The notes under the pieces are model-generated. The model worked only from the letters and a program-made list of their open reading frames with translations, searched no databases and was not told the DNA's origin. Below are positions 53,014 to 64,000 of a DNA stretch of 64,000 bases, piece after piece. Within the stretch, counting starts at the first letter, position 1. Every line of letters starts with the position of its first letter. This stretch comes from Varroa destructor. Lineage: Eukaryota; Arthropoda; Arachnida; Mesostigmata; Varroidae. Location: positions 51,707,725 through 51,771,724 of the forward strand of contig NW_019211457.1 of NCBI RefSeq assembly GCF_002443255.2, read 5' to 3'. The translations under genes and the position numbers were made by a program.

Positions 53014-55288
53014 AATATGGTAGACAAGAGCTGTTTGTCGTTTCCAAAAATCCTTAATTTATCAGTCACTCAATATAACAGATAAATGTTGACCTCAGCG
53101 GCCAATTTTTGTGTGAAATTTACCAAATTAGTTTCAACGCAGTTCACGTAATCGTTGCTTGCTCCTAATAAGTATTAGCGTTGTCGTCTATAATGTCTAG
53201 GCAGTTACGACACGGCTTTTTGTAAACATTAATTATCAGTGTTTGTTTCTTTCATCACATGTCACTTACATATTTTGTTGTCGTCGTGGACAATATCAGA
53301 ACTGATGAATTTAAAAAAAGTAGTAGAAAGAGACAGGGACATGAAGATCTAATTATAAGTGGTTCCATAGAGTTAACCTGCGCAACAAGCCCATCACCGC
53401 AAACGCTCGTGGGAAAATGCGGCGGTGGATCTAGCCTGATCTCGTTGGACTCTCAACATTCGAAGTGCAGGGGTCGGGCGAAGTCAGGCTGATGGTGATG
53501 CTGACTGCAAGCAAGTCGCCCTTTACGCTGAACACGACCAATGCGTCAACCAGGATGGTTTGTTTCATTCGTTTTGTTATTGTTTGCCGGTTTCCTGCTC
53601 ACACTCCCTACTGGGCCCACTTTGAAGAACTTACAGGTAAGCGCATTACGAAAATTGATCCAAAATGTTGGCTGAGACATCCGTACTTGCTGGATTACGC
53701 TGGACTACTGCTTGGAATGTTGTTGTAAAAATTCAACGACAAATAGTAGTCAAACATGGAAAATATAAACAAACACATGCAGGAGAACTCAACCCAATGT
53801 CAAACAATCCCGGTCCTCAGAAACCGCCAGACTAAGCTGAAACAACAAATACAAAAAGAGCATCACAACACTAATGGTTACGATAGCGGCAGACGATCCT
53901 GCTATCGTGAATGGTGCTACAAAACGCTAGCAGCGCCAACAGTGACAGTAGTATTAACGAACTCAACCACTGACAAAACCCGCAATCACTACATCATTGA
54001 AAAGCGTAGAACGAGTATGTTTCTTCTGTATACTTAGCGACTTTATTTGCCCATTTCGCGTCCCTTGTCCGCTGATATGACTCACGTTGTAAAGTACAGA
54101 AATAAGATACTAAGTTCGCGTTACATAGTAATTAAAACTCTTCAGGTATCCCGGAATATTCCCCTTTCACCAATTCACTTCAACCGCTCATATATTTCAT
54201 TGCCGTATGTTCGATAAATACGCGTCTTGTCACTCGCATAGAAGCACACTCAATTGCTCGATCTGAAGTTCTCTATCATCATAAACTGGAACAAATAGGA
54301 ACAGAACACGTAGACACATAAATGACATCAATAATGGTTTGTCATTCTGATAAAGCACAATCCAGCGTGGGCAGGCGACGACACGCTGTCACGGACAAAT
54401 AAACCAGGCAGAAAATACTGCTATACTTATTGTACGAATACCGACGAATAAAAGTAACAAAAAAATAAAAAGAAGTACATCCCACATTTAACAAGCAGAG
54501 GCAGAAAGTAGAGCCATAATAATCTAATAGCGGTTGAGGCAACCATTGCCACGATAAAAGTTGCAAAAGTGAAAACCATGAAACCGAAATAAATACACTA
54601 AGCAAAGCTACCAGCAGCAACAATGTTGACCTCGTTGACGTTATCGACAATGCAAGAAGGGACGAAAGGGAGCGGAGCCAAGACGATAGTTCGAGATTTT
54701 AGTAATCAGCTAATGTGCTACACGCATGTACTAAGCCCCGAAAAAAGCATTAATTCGAAGAAGAAATTCGCTCACCGAAGACGCCTTGGCGGTTCCCGAC
54801 GAGGGAAGGCGGATCTCAGTTGCCCACTCAGTGAGTCCAGGATGATAGCGACCAAATCGAGATGAGTAATTATTGGGCCTGGAAGAAGACGGCTACCCCC
54901 CGACAAAGACAAAGCAAGGCCAAAAATAACAATAACAACAGCAAGTCGTCTCACTAACGATAGCTATTTCAGTTGAGCAACAATAGCAGATACAACAAAA
55001 ATACTTCTAAAAAAGCATAACATACGTACGATGCCGTACGTATACACGCACGTGTTTACATTGTCAACAGGATATGCGGAATGCAAAGAGGTGTTTGGTA
55101 GATTACGATATAATGAGTCAAAGCATCAAACGTTTGCATTGATACAGTGGCATCTTATTAATATTAAACCCTGTTAGATTTACGCACAGAAATACACACA
55201 GACACATAAGACAGTTAATAACTGATACGCCTACGAACAGGAGAAAAGTGCGTACACCAACATACAATATGACTATTAGTATTCCATT

Positions 55289-55314
55289 ATATATATATAT
55301 ATACATATATATAG
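55289..55314. repeat. (TA)n microsatellite, imperfect
   Basis: TA units interrupted once by CA. Confidence 0.85.
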
Positions 55315-56587
55315 TGCAAGGAATAGTGCAAAAACACAAAGCGGAACTCGTCGACGTTATTTGTTGTAATTTGATGCAAAAAAAAATGAAGAACAAACGT
55401 TAAACAATATAATCTCTCAAATATAGAAATGATATTATTGATACCTATAATTGCACCTACATTTTTGCGAGTTAAAGTTATACTGTAATAGTCTAATTAG
55501 AGGAAAAACAATAGAGGTATTATGACAACAATGCTAGGGTTTATGGTCATGGTGAATAATAATAAAAAAGACGAGCAGCGTCAAACTGACCTTAGAAAAT
55601 AAGGAGAGATAAATAAAGGGAAAAGATATACAATTGTTTATCGCCAAGCAGACCGAATACGTATTGTGTTATTATTTATTATAAACATGTAAGTATCGAG
55701 AATTCCTCAAGTTCTATTGAATGCAGGCTCCTACCTTTTTTTGCGGAACGGATAGCAATACACACATTAGCCATTTGAAGGCACGTGGCATTACAATCGG
55801 CGAGTAAAAGATCAATGAGTAAAAGATGCTGACGATTAGAATCAGCTGAACGTACTGGCGGGTTTTTATCAAACGGCTCCTGGTCTTAGCCAAAATGGTT
55901 CCGTGAGACTCTTTTGGGGGATAAGAGGTTGTTACCCCCGAACAATGTTGAGAACCCGAATAGAGCCAGAAAGCCACCTTCGACATCTGGCAGGATGTTT
56001 AGAAAATGGTGAAAACTAAGGAAACAACTACAGGAAGTTCGATGAAGAGCTTGATAGCCAATCCCGGCTATGGCTGAAAATAAAAGGAAAGCTAACGTAC
56101 AATATGGCCACGGTGGACCGGCCACGGACAATTCTGGACCAGCATGGTGGAAATAAGCAAAGTCCACTGTGCATTTTCTTACTGATGTGACCCTTTGTGA
56201 TTATTATAGAGAATTTATCACATATTGCAAGACAGTGCAAGATTAAGTCAGTGCCGTAATGTGACAACGGAAAAAACGTAAGCGTTTCTACGCTTTTTTT
56301 TTATTCTTGTTCAAATCATGCAGCACCCTTACAGGGAGTCTTCCATGAGATTAATTATTTACAGCTCAAATGTTTTTCTGTAGTTTTTCGAATCAACGCC
56401 TCAAATCTTTCTAGGAGCGGAACCTGTATCGAATTTAAGGTTTATAAAGCGAGCTGTTGTCACTACTGTAGCTTTGAAACAAAACTCATATCCGTAGACC
56501 ATTCAAATTTTCTGATTCTTCATGGCATATTGCAACTCGCCCGCTAAAAGCTTAACTATATCCGAGTCTGTAGTCTCAGCTTTCGAA

Positions 56588-56610
56588 GGGTACACATCTC
56601 ATGTGTACCC
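56588..56610. repeat. 10-bp perfect hairpin
   Basis: GGGTACACAT, three-base loop CTC, ATGTGTACCC. No T-run or gene end is attached, so it does not look like a bacterial-type terminator; role unknown. Confidence 0.85.
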
Positions 56611-59312
56611 GAGTTGCGAAACCCCACCGTTACAAAATAGCATCACTTTGTAGTATGAAATTGATGTTTGTCACGTTTTAGACTAACAAACCTCATAAGT
56701 TAATACTACATGGTAACATCTGTTCGACATTGTGAGCAAACCATAAAAGCACGCGTTTTTACGTTTACATGTTCATCGAGTATCTCGTTCAGATGAGCAT
56801 TTTGATAATTCCCTGTAGACATACTGAACTGTTGAAGCAGTGCATACTTTTCAGGAAAGCCAAACGCCGAGGGTAGCCTTTTCCACAAAATTTTGATCGT
56901 CCTTTGGTCTACAGCTCAGCGACGCTAGTGGCAATCATCCAACATTTGATAAACCTACGTGAATAGAGTTGTTCTTTGGTCGATGCCAGGCAGACTGACA
57001 AAAGTGAAAACGATTCATATTATCGGCCAAATGGACACCATCAATGACAATACACCATTTCGGAAAAACTAGCGAAAGCTGACGAGTCCAACCGCGGTTT
57101 TATTGTCTTTGCAGTATTACCTAATAAACGAATCTTCAGTCTAACAACTAAAGTAGTCAATTTAAAACTACCTCGACCATATAGTTAGTGGGAACAATGC
57201 CCCACTACTAATTAGCGTTCCTGGTCGTGTTAAGCAGTTCGGCTTTATTTTTAAGAAATTAATCGAGTCTCACAATTCTGAACGTTCTGAAAATCCATTC
57301 TGAAAAGTTCTTGCAAACATTTCCAACAACTCAATTTGGTCTGTTTCTTTTTTTACGTTGCTGTCACATTAACGAAGGAGTGACACGATGCCTAAAACCT
57401 AGTAAGGTAGAATTTCAGATCGTACAAGTTATGCTTCAGGCTAGTGCGCTGGCTGTGGGAAATTTTTAAAAATGATTACAAACACTTTCTTTTCAGAGTA
57501 AATCGAGCTGTTAAAATCTGCGTACGCCGATATAAATACGCCTTTTTCTATGTATTAGGCTACTTTGAAATTATATAACTTCTGAACTAGGAGCCTCCGG
57601 TGAACAAAATTTTACCGGTGAACATTCCAGTTCTCCAGAAACCTGTAAATGAAAATCGGTTAAGATTTCCCAAGGAGGAATGAGTTTAGAAAGAAACTCT
57701 TTTAGTTCTGAAAATCAACACTTGGTAATCAAGCGTCTATTCTACAGCACTACATGGCTCAAAAGTTATTCAGTTTTAAAGTACACCGGAATTCCCTACA
57801 ACAGCTTCATAATATATTCACTTCTAATATTAATAAAATACATGGGTTAAAATCACGTATTTACTGTATTGGGATGTTTATTTTAGGAAGGGCATTTTTG
57901 TAATTTATATTAGAAACAGTACAGAGTTAAGACTACTCTATATTTCTGCTGCCGGTGCTTCAGTAGATCCGTTCACATATTTTTTGTACAGTGGCTATCA
58001 TTGAAAACAGTTTCATATGACACTATTTTATTCGTATCAAGATTATACTTCGTCTCAGATCAGACTTGCGTAAAACACTTAATTTAAATTTTTTGTAAAT
58101 CAAGTCAATACATAGAAAAAAATCAATAAATATACCAGTTTTAACGGTTTCCACCACATCTGTTGTATATTTGGTAAAACTTCTACTCTAGAACAGCTAA
58201 GGCGTAAATTAACTGATTAAACGGGCATACGCCAACAGTATTAAACCGCGTAGTTAAATTTTGAACAAAAACTTTTTACATTACGAAGCCTTCATGTTTC
58301 AAAATTTTCGTCCTCTAGAACACGTTTTATGGTGCTCTAAAAGTTCGTTGGCACTATGCTTTAGATAGATTATTGTTTTACTTAGATAAGTTAAGTTTTT
58401 TTTAACTGAACAGCCAGATCTGGTGATCTAAACTGCCTAATATGTAAGAAAAGCCAACATAAATGAACAGCGCTCAATATAGATACGCCTTTTGATTTTC
58501 AACATACCCATTTTCATGATGAAATCAAAAAGAGTTTAAAAATGCTCTGAATGCGTACGGGCCCACCTATACAAAAAAGTATAAATAAGGCGCCCTCCAC
58601 TGTAATGTAACTATCCGGATCCAGCTTTCGCTAAAAAATATAGAGTTACAATTTACCGTTCACTGTCAAGATCTTTTACATTTTTATACCGGACATAAAT
58701 TTCTATCTGTTAAATCCCTTACCCAACATGAACCTCAAAACCTGGAGATTATGTATTTTGAAACGCCTTGTTCGTAAGCGGAAAAAATTTACTTATCGAA
58801 AGGCGAACACTTCTATTCTTAAAACCCATACAGCTTAAAGTCGGGCAAGTCTCTCAAGTAAAAAGCCAAATAATGATTTTAATAAGCATAAAATATAAAT
58901 AGATTAGAAACAGAAACATTTTAAGTACTTTTTTAGTTAACACACAGCTTTTAACACTACATCTATTACTACCGGAAACTTGGCCGTTTGCAATTTTTTA
59001 CGGGTTCACATATTTAAACATCTTCGCATCGCCATCGAATTTAATACTATTAAAAATCTACGGTTAATCCTCTAAAAACAATAATATCTGTTTAAGGATT
59101 GGTTAATTGAATTCGGGAGTTGGTAATTAGAAAGTGTCGGTTAATCATGCCTCAAATATCGTGCAATTTATGATTTTTCCTATTAACGCGATGCCTACTC
59201 TGCTCTTTTCTTTTTTAAATTACTACCCAAGATATAATTTTGGTATCTGTATGCACATTTAGATAACCTAAATACTTGACTTTGGGTACAAATTGGAAAA
59301 TAAATTTTTTAC

Positions 59313-59356
59313 AGTTCACTCTCTTGACCTCTTAAGTTCACTCTCTTGACCTCTTA
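59313..59356. repeat. Perfect 22-bp tandem duplication
   Basis: The 22-base unit beginning AGTTCACTCTC occurs twice head to tail without mismatch, which suggests a recent slippage or repair duplication. Confidence 0.95.
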
Positions 59357-59661
59357 TCCTCACGCCAGGACAATACCAAACTAATTGCAAGGACCACGTC
59401 TATGCCTAACTAACGTGCCTGTACACCTGTTTCAGACTTAAGAACACTTCTGTTTATGTATTTTTAACGAACTCTACCGTTTTATTTAACATAAGATGCA
59501 TTTTCTTCTCTCCCCAACTTAACAACTCATGTGACAATGACATAACCTAACTTTATAAGATTAGAACTGGATTGCCCTCCCTTAACAAAGCCTTTCATCC
59601 TAAAAGCGATTACTTCTCCATCTCTCATTTATCGCTGTTATGTTATTACAATTATTATTCA

Positions 59662-59667
59662 TTTATT
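59662..59667 (-). terminator. Possible polyadenylation signal for MMADHC
   Basis: AATAAA on the minus strand about 306 bases after the MMADHC stop. An ATTAAA variant lies nearer at about 59785-59790 and could be used instead. Confidence 0.35.
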
Positions 59668-59972
59668 ATCACCATTTGCTTTCTATCTACGAATCAAAAA
59701 AGACCACTAAACTCACGAACAACAACTTTCTCTTACTGCGGCATTCGATGGCTTTAGTTTGAATCCCACACTGTAGCCGGGTTTTAATTAAACCCTCTGC
59801 GTATGACTGATGCTGCCCCGATATAGTTTGGTGTACCGTTCTCGCTCGAGTATGAGGTGATGCGTTTTCATGCAGCACTAATAATCAGTGTATTTTAGGC
59901 TAGCTGGACTTTTTTTTCACTACCTGTACAAAATAACTGATTCCTTGTTACTATCAACTTTTTGCCCCATCC

Positions 59973-60129
59973 TTATTTTCCGTTGTTGACAAGGGTTCTT
60001 TGCATTTCGGCGCAGTCGACGGGCGCGTTGGTAAACACACATCCGACAAACGCGTTGTGACCCCATGCGTGATGTGTAATCACTTTGCAATATCCAACAT
60101 CGTCAATAGTGAAGCCCAAATGACGGTAC
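59973..60129 (-). CDS. MMADHC: MMADHC coding exon 4 (C-terminus)
   Basis: Acceptor TTTCTTCAATCAG. The first base completes Arg246, then YRHLGFTIDDVGYCKV and on to VNNGK and stop, 51 residues. It matches the family C-terminus throughout, except Tyr in place of the first Cys of the usual GCCKV. Confidence 0.97.
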
Positions 60130-63100
60130 CTGATTGAAGAAACATTCGGACGTCTCGTAAAAACACGACTGGCTAAAACAGAGTTTAAATCTTTCAATAC
60201 ATAGTTAACTCGTGTGACCACTATAACATGTAAAATATATACTAGGGATACCACAACACCTGCTGCGGTTTAAACGTGCCGGCCATCAAACTGGCGCTTA
60301 TGTCGCAATTTAACCATTCTCTGTAATTTAAACATGTAAATGAGACGTTGGCTCAGCTATTCGTTCTTCCTGTATGTAATGTAAATGTACTACTTGCATA
60401 CCTTTCGTCGGTTTCGTACAGCGCCGCAACACTGAGATATCTCGGGCTTAGATATGGCCTTCCTGATGACGGGTCGATGAAATCCGCCCAGTAGCCGGCA
60501 GCTGTCAGCTGTCGCACAACCTTGCGGGCCATAATAACGAAATTTTCCGTAATGCGTTGCCTTTCGCAATCCCCCTCTTCACTCCACAGAGTATTGTCGT
60601 ACTCGGTGCGCTGTGTTACCGTAATCACAGTTAAGGGCATTGTAATGATGTCATATTGGGGAAAGAGCTCCTGAAAGTCTTTCTTCATCAGTAGAGGACA
60701 TTCTCGCGCTTCCCAATTAAGCCCTGGCCCCAACTGTGAAATACCTTCGGTCTCAGAAAGATCCGGTCCCTGTAACACAAAAAAATCAGAGACTGAAAAT
60801 CATGAAGGCGTTCTTTGCAGTGTACTAATTTAAAAAACAAATATGATGACTTGACAATTAAGGGAAACGATTAACTGACAAGGGGACTCGAAAGCTGACC
60901 AAAGCAACACCACAAACTATAATAAAATCTACTTTAGGTTATAATAAATTCGAAATTAAAAGTGATAACAGCAAATGTGAAATATTTAGATGGACTACAC
61001 GTATCTTAAAGGTGCACACCGGACAAAGATTTTAGGCTTTTAGATATGTATTAGAATTGAAGAAGGTCAACCTAGATATTTCCTAAACATGCTTCTGAAG
61101 TCGAAAATCGCGCATGATTAACTTCCTTTAGATCTTCTAAAAAATTAGGGAAAACCTCTGCGGCGGTGCAACTCACTGTCTGCGATAAAATAAAATTTGA
61201 AAAATAACGTAATACAGTTGGTAGAAAACCAACAGTAAGCTCATACCACGTTTAAATTAATCATCAAGAATCATAAACAAACGAATCGTCGTCATACCCC
61301 CAAAAATATTTTCTATATAACTGTGTACTGTGTTTTCTAAACAAATCTTCACGAAATTTGCCTAAAAGAAACTTTAATACAGGTCTCTAATGATCTCGGC
61401 AATGGCTTTGTAGTGGCGATTCGCGCTTAGGATAAAAAGGTCCCTCCCGGTACGCTTCACTAGAGAAAACTGCTGTTATTATTTTATACGGAACAGGTTT
61501 GACATGCTTAGCCAGTAATAAGGTGGTCGAGAATTAAACACATATTTACTTGAAAGTATGAGTGTCCTGCTCACCTTAACCTAGGAAATTCAACGTAAGA
61601 AAAGGGTATGTTTACCAGAATGGAATGGGATGAATGACTTAGTTGTGATTTCAGACATCACTTTAAAAAAACGATAATCTTTGCAACCATCACACGAATC
61701 ACGTCAATAAAATCGGATATGTATGTGGTTACAGTTTAATTGTACACAAGTAGACTGAAATATGCAAAATGGCAAGCATGAGATAAAAGTTCGCAGTATT
61801 ACACAAAACTTACCTATTAAAAGGAACACTGAAATTAAAGATGTCGCCCCGCCGCACATGATTGTCATTAGAAGGAACGTTAACTGAGATTGAATGACAG
61901 AGCTTTAGTTATAAATTAGTAGTTACGTTCTTTCACGAATAGTGGCCTATTACAGCTCTTGATCACCAGTTTACCTCGACTTCCCTGACAGGCAGAATTC
62001 ATAAACTATACGATGACTGACTCCCTTGAATCATAATACCACCCGTCGACCGGCACTTTAAATGTGTCACTGCATCTATCTTTGCGAATAGGGTGTAACT
62101 GTAAAACTGATTCCTATTCTGAACGAGAAAGTTGCGAATATCAAACTTTACCAGAAGTTTTGCCGATGAAGTTTGCATGAATATCAACTGTATAAAGATG
62201 TTGACATATAGCAAATTCGGGTCTACCAACCTTTACTGCATTCGCATACGGTCAAATAAGATACTTGGATGAAAAACGCAGGACCGTACGTCTATTAGAC
62301 TAAAACTTAAGGAAAATATTACCACATTAAGTATTTAAGTTTGACCTATACTTGTTAGAAAGCTAATCGTTATTGTTTGTTAGTTCGCAAGTTTCTTTTG
62401 TTTCGCTAATCATACCGCCAGGCTCATGACAATAATAGACATCCAGGCAACCAAGCCGGCTTTCTAGAATTTCGATGCAATACCGTGGTTACCCTTTTTC
62501 CCCTGTGCATTTAACAGAAACGATCCACTGCGTGGAGACACTTAACTATAAATCCCCTTTCCTTCTCTGGGAACTGAAGAACGGTACGTTGTTAGTGAAA
62601 AATTATGGAAATTGAATAATACCTTATGTCATTTTTCTGACTATATAAATTTCTCTTAAATGTGCTTTCGAAGTTATTCATCGTCAAGACAGGATCCGAC
62701 ATGACATCGGACAAGATAGTGTGCAATATTTTTTCACTGTTTAAATTGTAGATATCCCTGCAGAATGACGATACTTCTTCGGATAAGTGATTTTAGTGCA
62801 TATCGCGGGTGAGAACAAAACCAACAGACTCAAAGTCGTTTGGTTGATGTCTGCATCCATTGTGTAACAAGGTTTTTCGACATTCAATAGAGAAGCGTAG
62901 TATGCAAGACACACACACACACACACACACACAAACAACAAACTACTACAAATATAATTTAAAAAACTACTTACATGTGGTGTTTCATTTACAAGTCGTG
63001 AGTAAATCTTTCTTTGGCGGTCCTCAGAAAGTTCTACACCATAAATGTCCAATTCTGTTAGATGTCTACTGTTTCTTTCTAGTGGCGTTCGATATGTAAA

Positions 63101-63662
63101 CTCAGGACGTAACTCTGACGGCGGAATACCTACATCGCCTGAATTTGTTCGATATTATGGCAAAAAACACGACAAACAGATACGAAACAAACAAATCCAT
63201 ATTAGGCTTGGTATTGTTCTTAATAGGAATACACATACGTTGCCGGTATGGTTGAACTTTGCAGAATATGCCCCTTTTAATGAGAAATGAAAAAAATGAT
63301 ACACTGGCTGCTGTATAATGACATATTACAGTTAGAATCCTACAGACATCTATAAATATCACACAATATTCAAAATGTAAATGTATAGAGTTCCCATATA
63401 ACTGGTAAACTAAGGTGGTGTTAGAAGCTGAATAACAACAAAAGCCCTGGTGCTTACCTGGAAGAGGCAAACGTTGATCTTTTGGGCCAAACAATGAAAC
63501 TTCGTTACCCTGAGGAGCTCGCGGGGGGGGTGCCGGATGCTCTACTGAAGCCCCAGAACTCAGTGATCGTACCCGTCCTGCAGTCACTCCAGTCATGGTG
63601 GAACTATGTGCCTGTAGCAGACGCGCCACAGACGCCGAATTGAGTTTTGTTACTTTATGCAT
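59973..63662 (-). CDS. MMADHC: MMADHC (cblD) cobalamin trafficking protein homologue, four coding exons
   Basis: MMADHC works with MMACHC to direct processed vitamin B12 to mitochondrial methylmalonyl-CoA mutase and cytosolic methionine synthase. The model joins 63662-63458, 63138-62975, 60769-60402 and 60129-59973 on the minus strand. Phases 1, 0 and 2 match, giving 894 nt or 297 residues (human 296). The first 25 or so residues are basic and Ser/Ala-rich, like a mitochondrial leader. Family blocks in order: FGPKDQRLPLPG (58-69), CPLLMKKDFQELFP (147-160), VTVTQ around 173, LWSEE (184-188), AGYWADFIDPSSG (214-226), ETDERYRHLGF (242-252) and WGHNAFVGCVFTNA (268-281). The family's vicinal CC, where human Cys261 has been implicated in cobalt binding, reads YC (Tyr259-Cys260) here. 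The gene is tail to tail with CAPA. Confidence 0.95.
60402..60769 (-). CDS. MMADHC: MMADHC coding exon 3 (core domain)
   Basis: Acceptor TTGTGTTACAG and donor GAAAG|GTATGCAAG. Encodes residues 124-245 and two bases of Arg246. It holds the best-conserved blocks: CPLLMKKDFQELFP, TVITVTQRTEYDNTLWSEE and AAGYWADFIDPSSG. This is the nitroreductase-like core region of the C-terminal half. Confidence 0.97.
60770..62974 (-). other. MMADHC: MMADHC intron 2 (about 2.2 kb)
   Basis: AT-rich with no recognised element; a (CA)n run at 62908-62932 lies in its 5' part. The other MMADHC introns are short (319 and 272 bases). Confidence 0.85.
62908..62932. repeat. (CA)n microsatellite
   Basis: About 12 CA units, some 40 bases inside MMADHC intron 2. 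Confidence 0.95.
62975..63138 (-). CDS. MMADHC: MMADHC coding exon 2 (variable linker)
   Basis: Acceptor AACAAATTCAG and donor CAT|GTAAGTAG. Two bases complete Gly69 and 54 codons follow, starting DVGIPPSELR and ending SRLVNETPH. This part is poorly conserved in the family; DVGI matches the NIGF that follows LPG in vertebrates, and LSEDRQRKIYSRLVNE sits where vertebrates have their LSSERHEF-like block. Phase 1 in and phase 0 out fit both neighbours exactly. Confidence 0.85.
63458..63662 (-). CDS. MMADHC: MMADHC coding exon 1 (leader and FGPKDQRLPLPG motif)
   Basis: Begins with ATGCATAAAG directly after a strong acceptor (TTTGTTTCTTCCAG), so the start codon is the first triplet of the exon. 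Encodes 68 residues plus one base. The donor is CCAG|GTAAGCA. The leader is basic and Ser/Ala-rich with no acidic residue in the first 40 positions. SLFGPKDQRLPLPG corresponds to the family's GPFGPQDQR block, and the distance from the start (58 residues) is close to that in the human protein. Confidence 0.9.
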
Positions 63663-63848
63663 CTGGAAGAAACAAAAACATAAGACCTGTTATGTCATTC
63701 TATCTTGCGAATAAAGAGAATTATTATCAAATAACAGCAACAAATAACAGGCACATAATTTATACCACCTTTGCTATAGAGGCTTGAAATAAAAACCTAA
63801 AACAAGTGGTAGCATGGTATCGTGATTGCGTAAATAAATGACACTCAC

Positions 63849-64000
63849 ATTTGGTTCAAGTGAAAGTACAAAGAAGCAAGGTATGATTAGATCCGTCGCT
63901 ATGGCGATGCCTCTACTTGATCTCTAAGTATCTCTGCACAAAGATCTGTACAGGTCGCGTCTGAAAACCCACATTCATCGCACATGTAGGTATAAAAAAA
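63849..64000 (-). other. MMADHC: Probable MMADHC 5' UTR exon (runs off the window)
   Basis: The coding exon starts exactly at an acceptor, so an upstream exon is needed. A good donor (CCAAAT|GTGAGTGT) on the minus strand at 63848 would give a 186-base intron and the joined context AAATATGC, with A at position -3. The transcription start is not determined. Confidence 0.45.

Larger units (their letters stand above)
52549..59660. other. Intergenic region between tail-to-tail CAPA and MMADHC
   Basis: No recognisable conserved coding sequence. It holds a YY1-like motif with ATG (52852-52862), a (TC)n tract (52981-53013), weak exon-like frames near 53.5, 54.8 and 55.7-56.2 kb and a TA repeat at 55.3 kb. 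There is also a 10-bp hairpin at 56588-56610. From 57 to 59.3 kb the sequence is very AT-rich and featureless, ending in a 22-bp tandem duplication. Confidence 0.6.

Noticed and set aside
54342..54650. Leucine-rich minus-strand frame of about 100 codons with membrane-like segments
   Set aside because: It has no ATG near its start and no recognised family. Runs of CAA/CAG-like triplets on the other strand explain the leucine richness.

Overview
Eukaryotic nuclear DNA of about 40% G+C, almost certainly from a parasitiform mite or tick (Acari). Most of the window is long AT-rich intron or intergenic sequence with short microsatellites. Real coding sequence is a small fraction, recovered by joining exons across GT-AG splice sites with matching phases. 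Two complete protein-coding genes are supported; most other open frames are of the length expected by chance at this base composition.

Gene 1 (+ strand, coding parts 7,084-52,164) is a combined CAPA/pyrokinin neuropeptide precursor. Five coding exons total 741 nt (246 residues) and spread over 45 kb, with introns of about 15.4, 17.3, 10.4 and 1.2 kb. Exon 1 encodes the signal peptide. Exon 2 encodes two periviscerokinins (QDLVPFPRI and QGLIPFPRI, amidated). Exon 3 encodes a pyrokinin-like copy that has lost its amidation glycine, a divergent LIPNPRV peptide and the start of a FVPRL pyrokinin. Exon 4 completes that pyrokinin and adds two FTPRI pyrokinins. Exon 5 encodes a last FTPRI pyrokinin and the stop. 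The set of LIPFPRI-type and FTPRI-type peptides, with no tryptopyrokinin (WFGPRL), fits the chelicerate arrangement. The upstream region has a perfect CRE, a CCAAT box and a GA-rich tract.

Gene 2 (- strand, coding parts 59,973-63,662) is the homologue of MMADHC (cblD), the cobalamin-trafficking protein. It has four coding exons and 297 residues (human protein 296) and probably a 5' UTR exon at the right edge. The two genes are tail to tail with about 7 kb between their likely poly(A) sites.

Layout: 1-6,450 intergenic with nothing recognisable; 6,450-7,141 CAPA promoter, 5' UTR and exon 1; 7,142-52,122 CAPA introns with exons 2-4; 52,123-52,548 last CAPA exon and 3' UTR; 52,549-59,660 intergenic, with a YY1-like start-site motif and a (TC)n tract near 52.9 kb and a few weak open frames; 59,660-64,000 MMADHC. 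Inside the CAPA introns are several unproven leads: a possible 59-residue secreted peptide, two CpG-rich islands with open frames, two TATA-type promoter look-alikes and a three-part alternating palindrome. No certain tRNA, rRNA, CRISPR array or intact transposon was seen.
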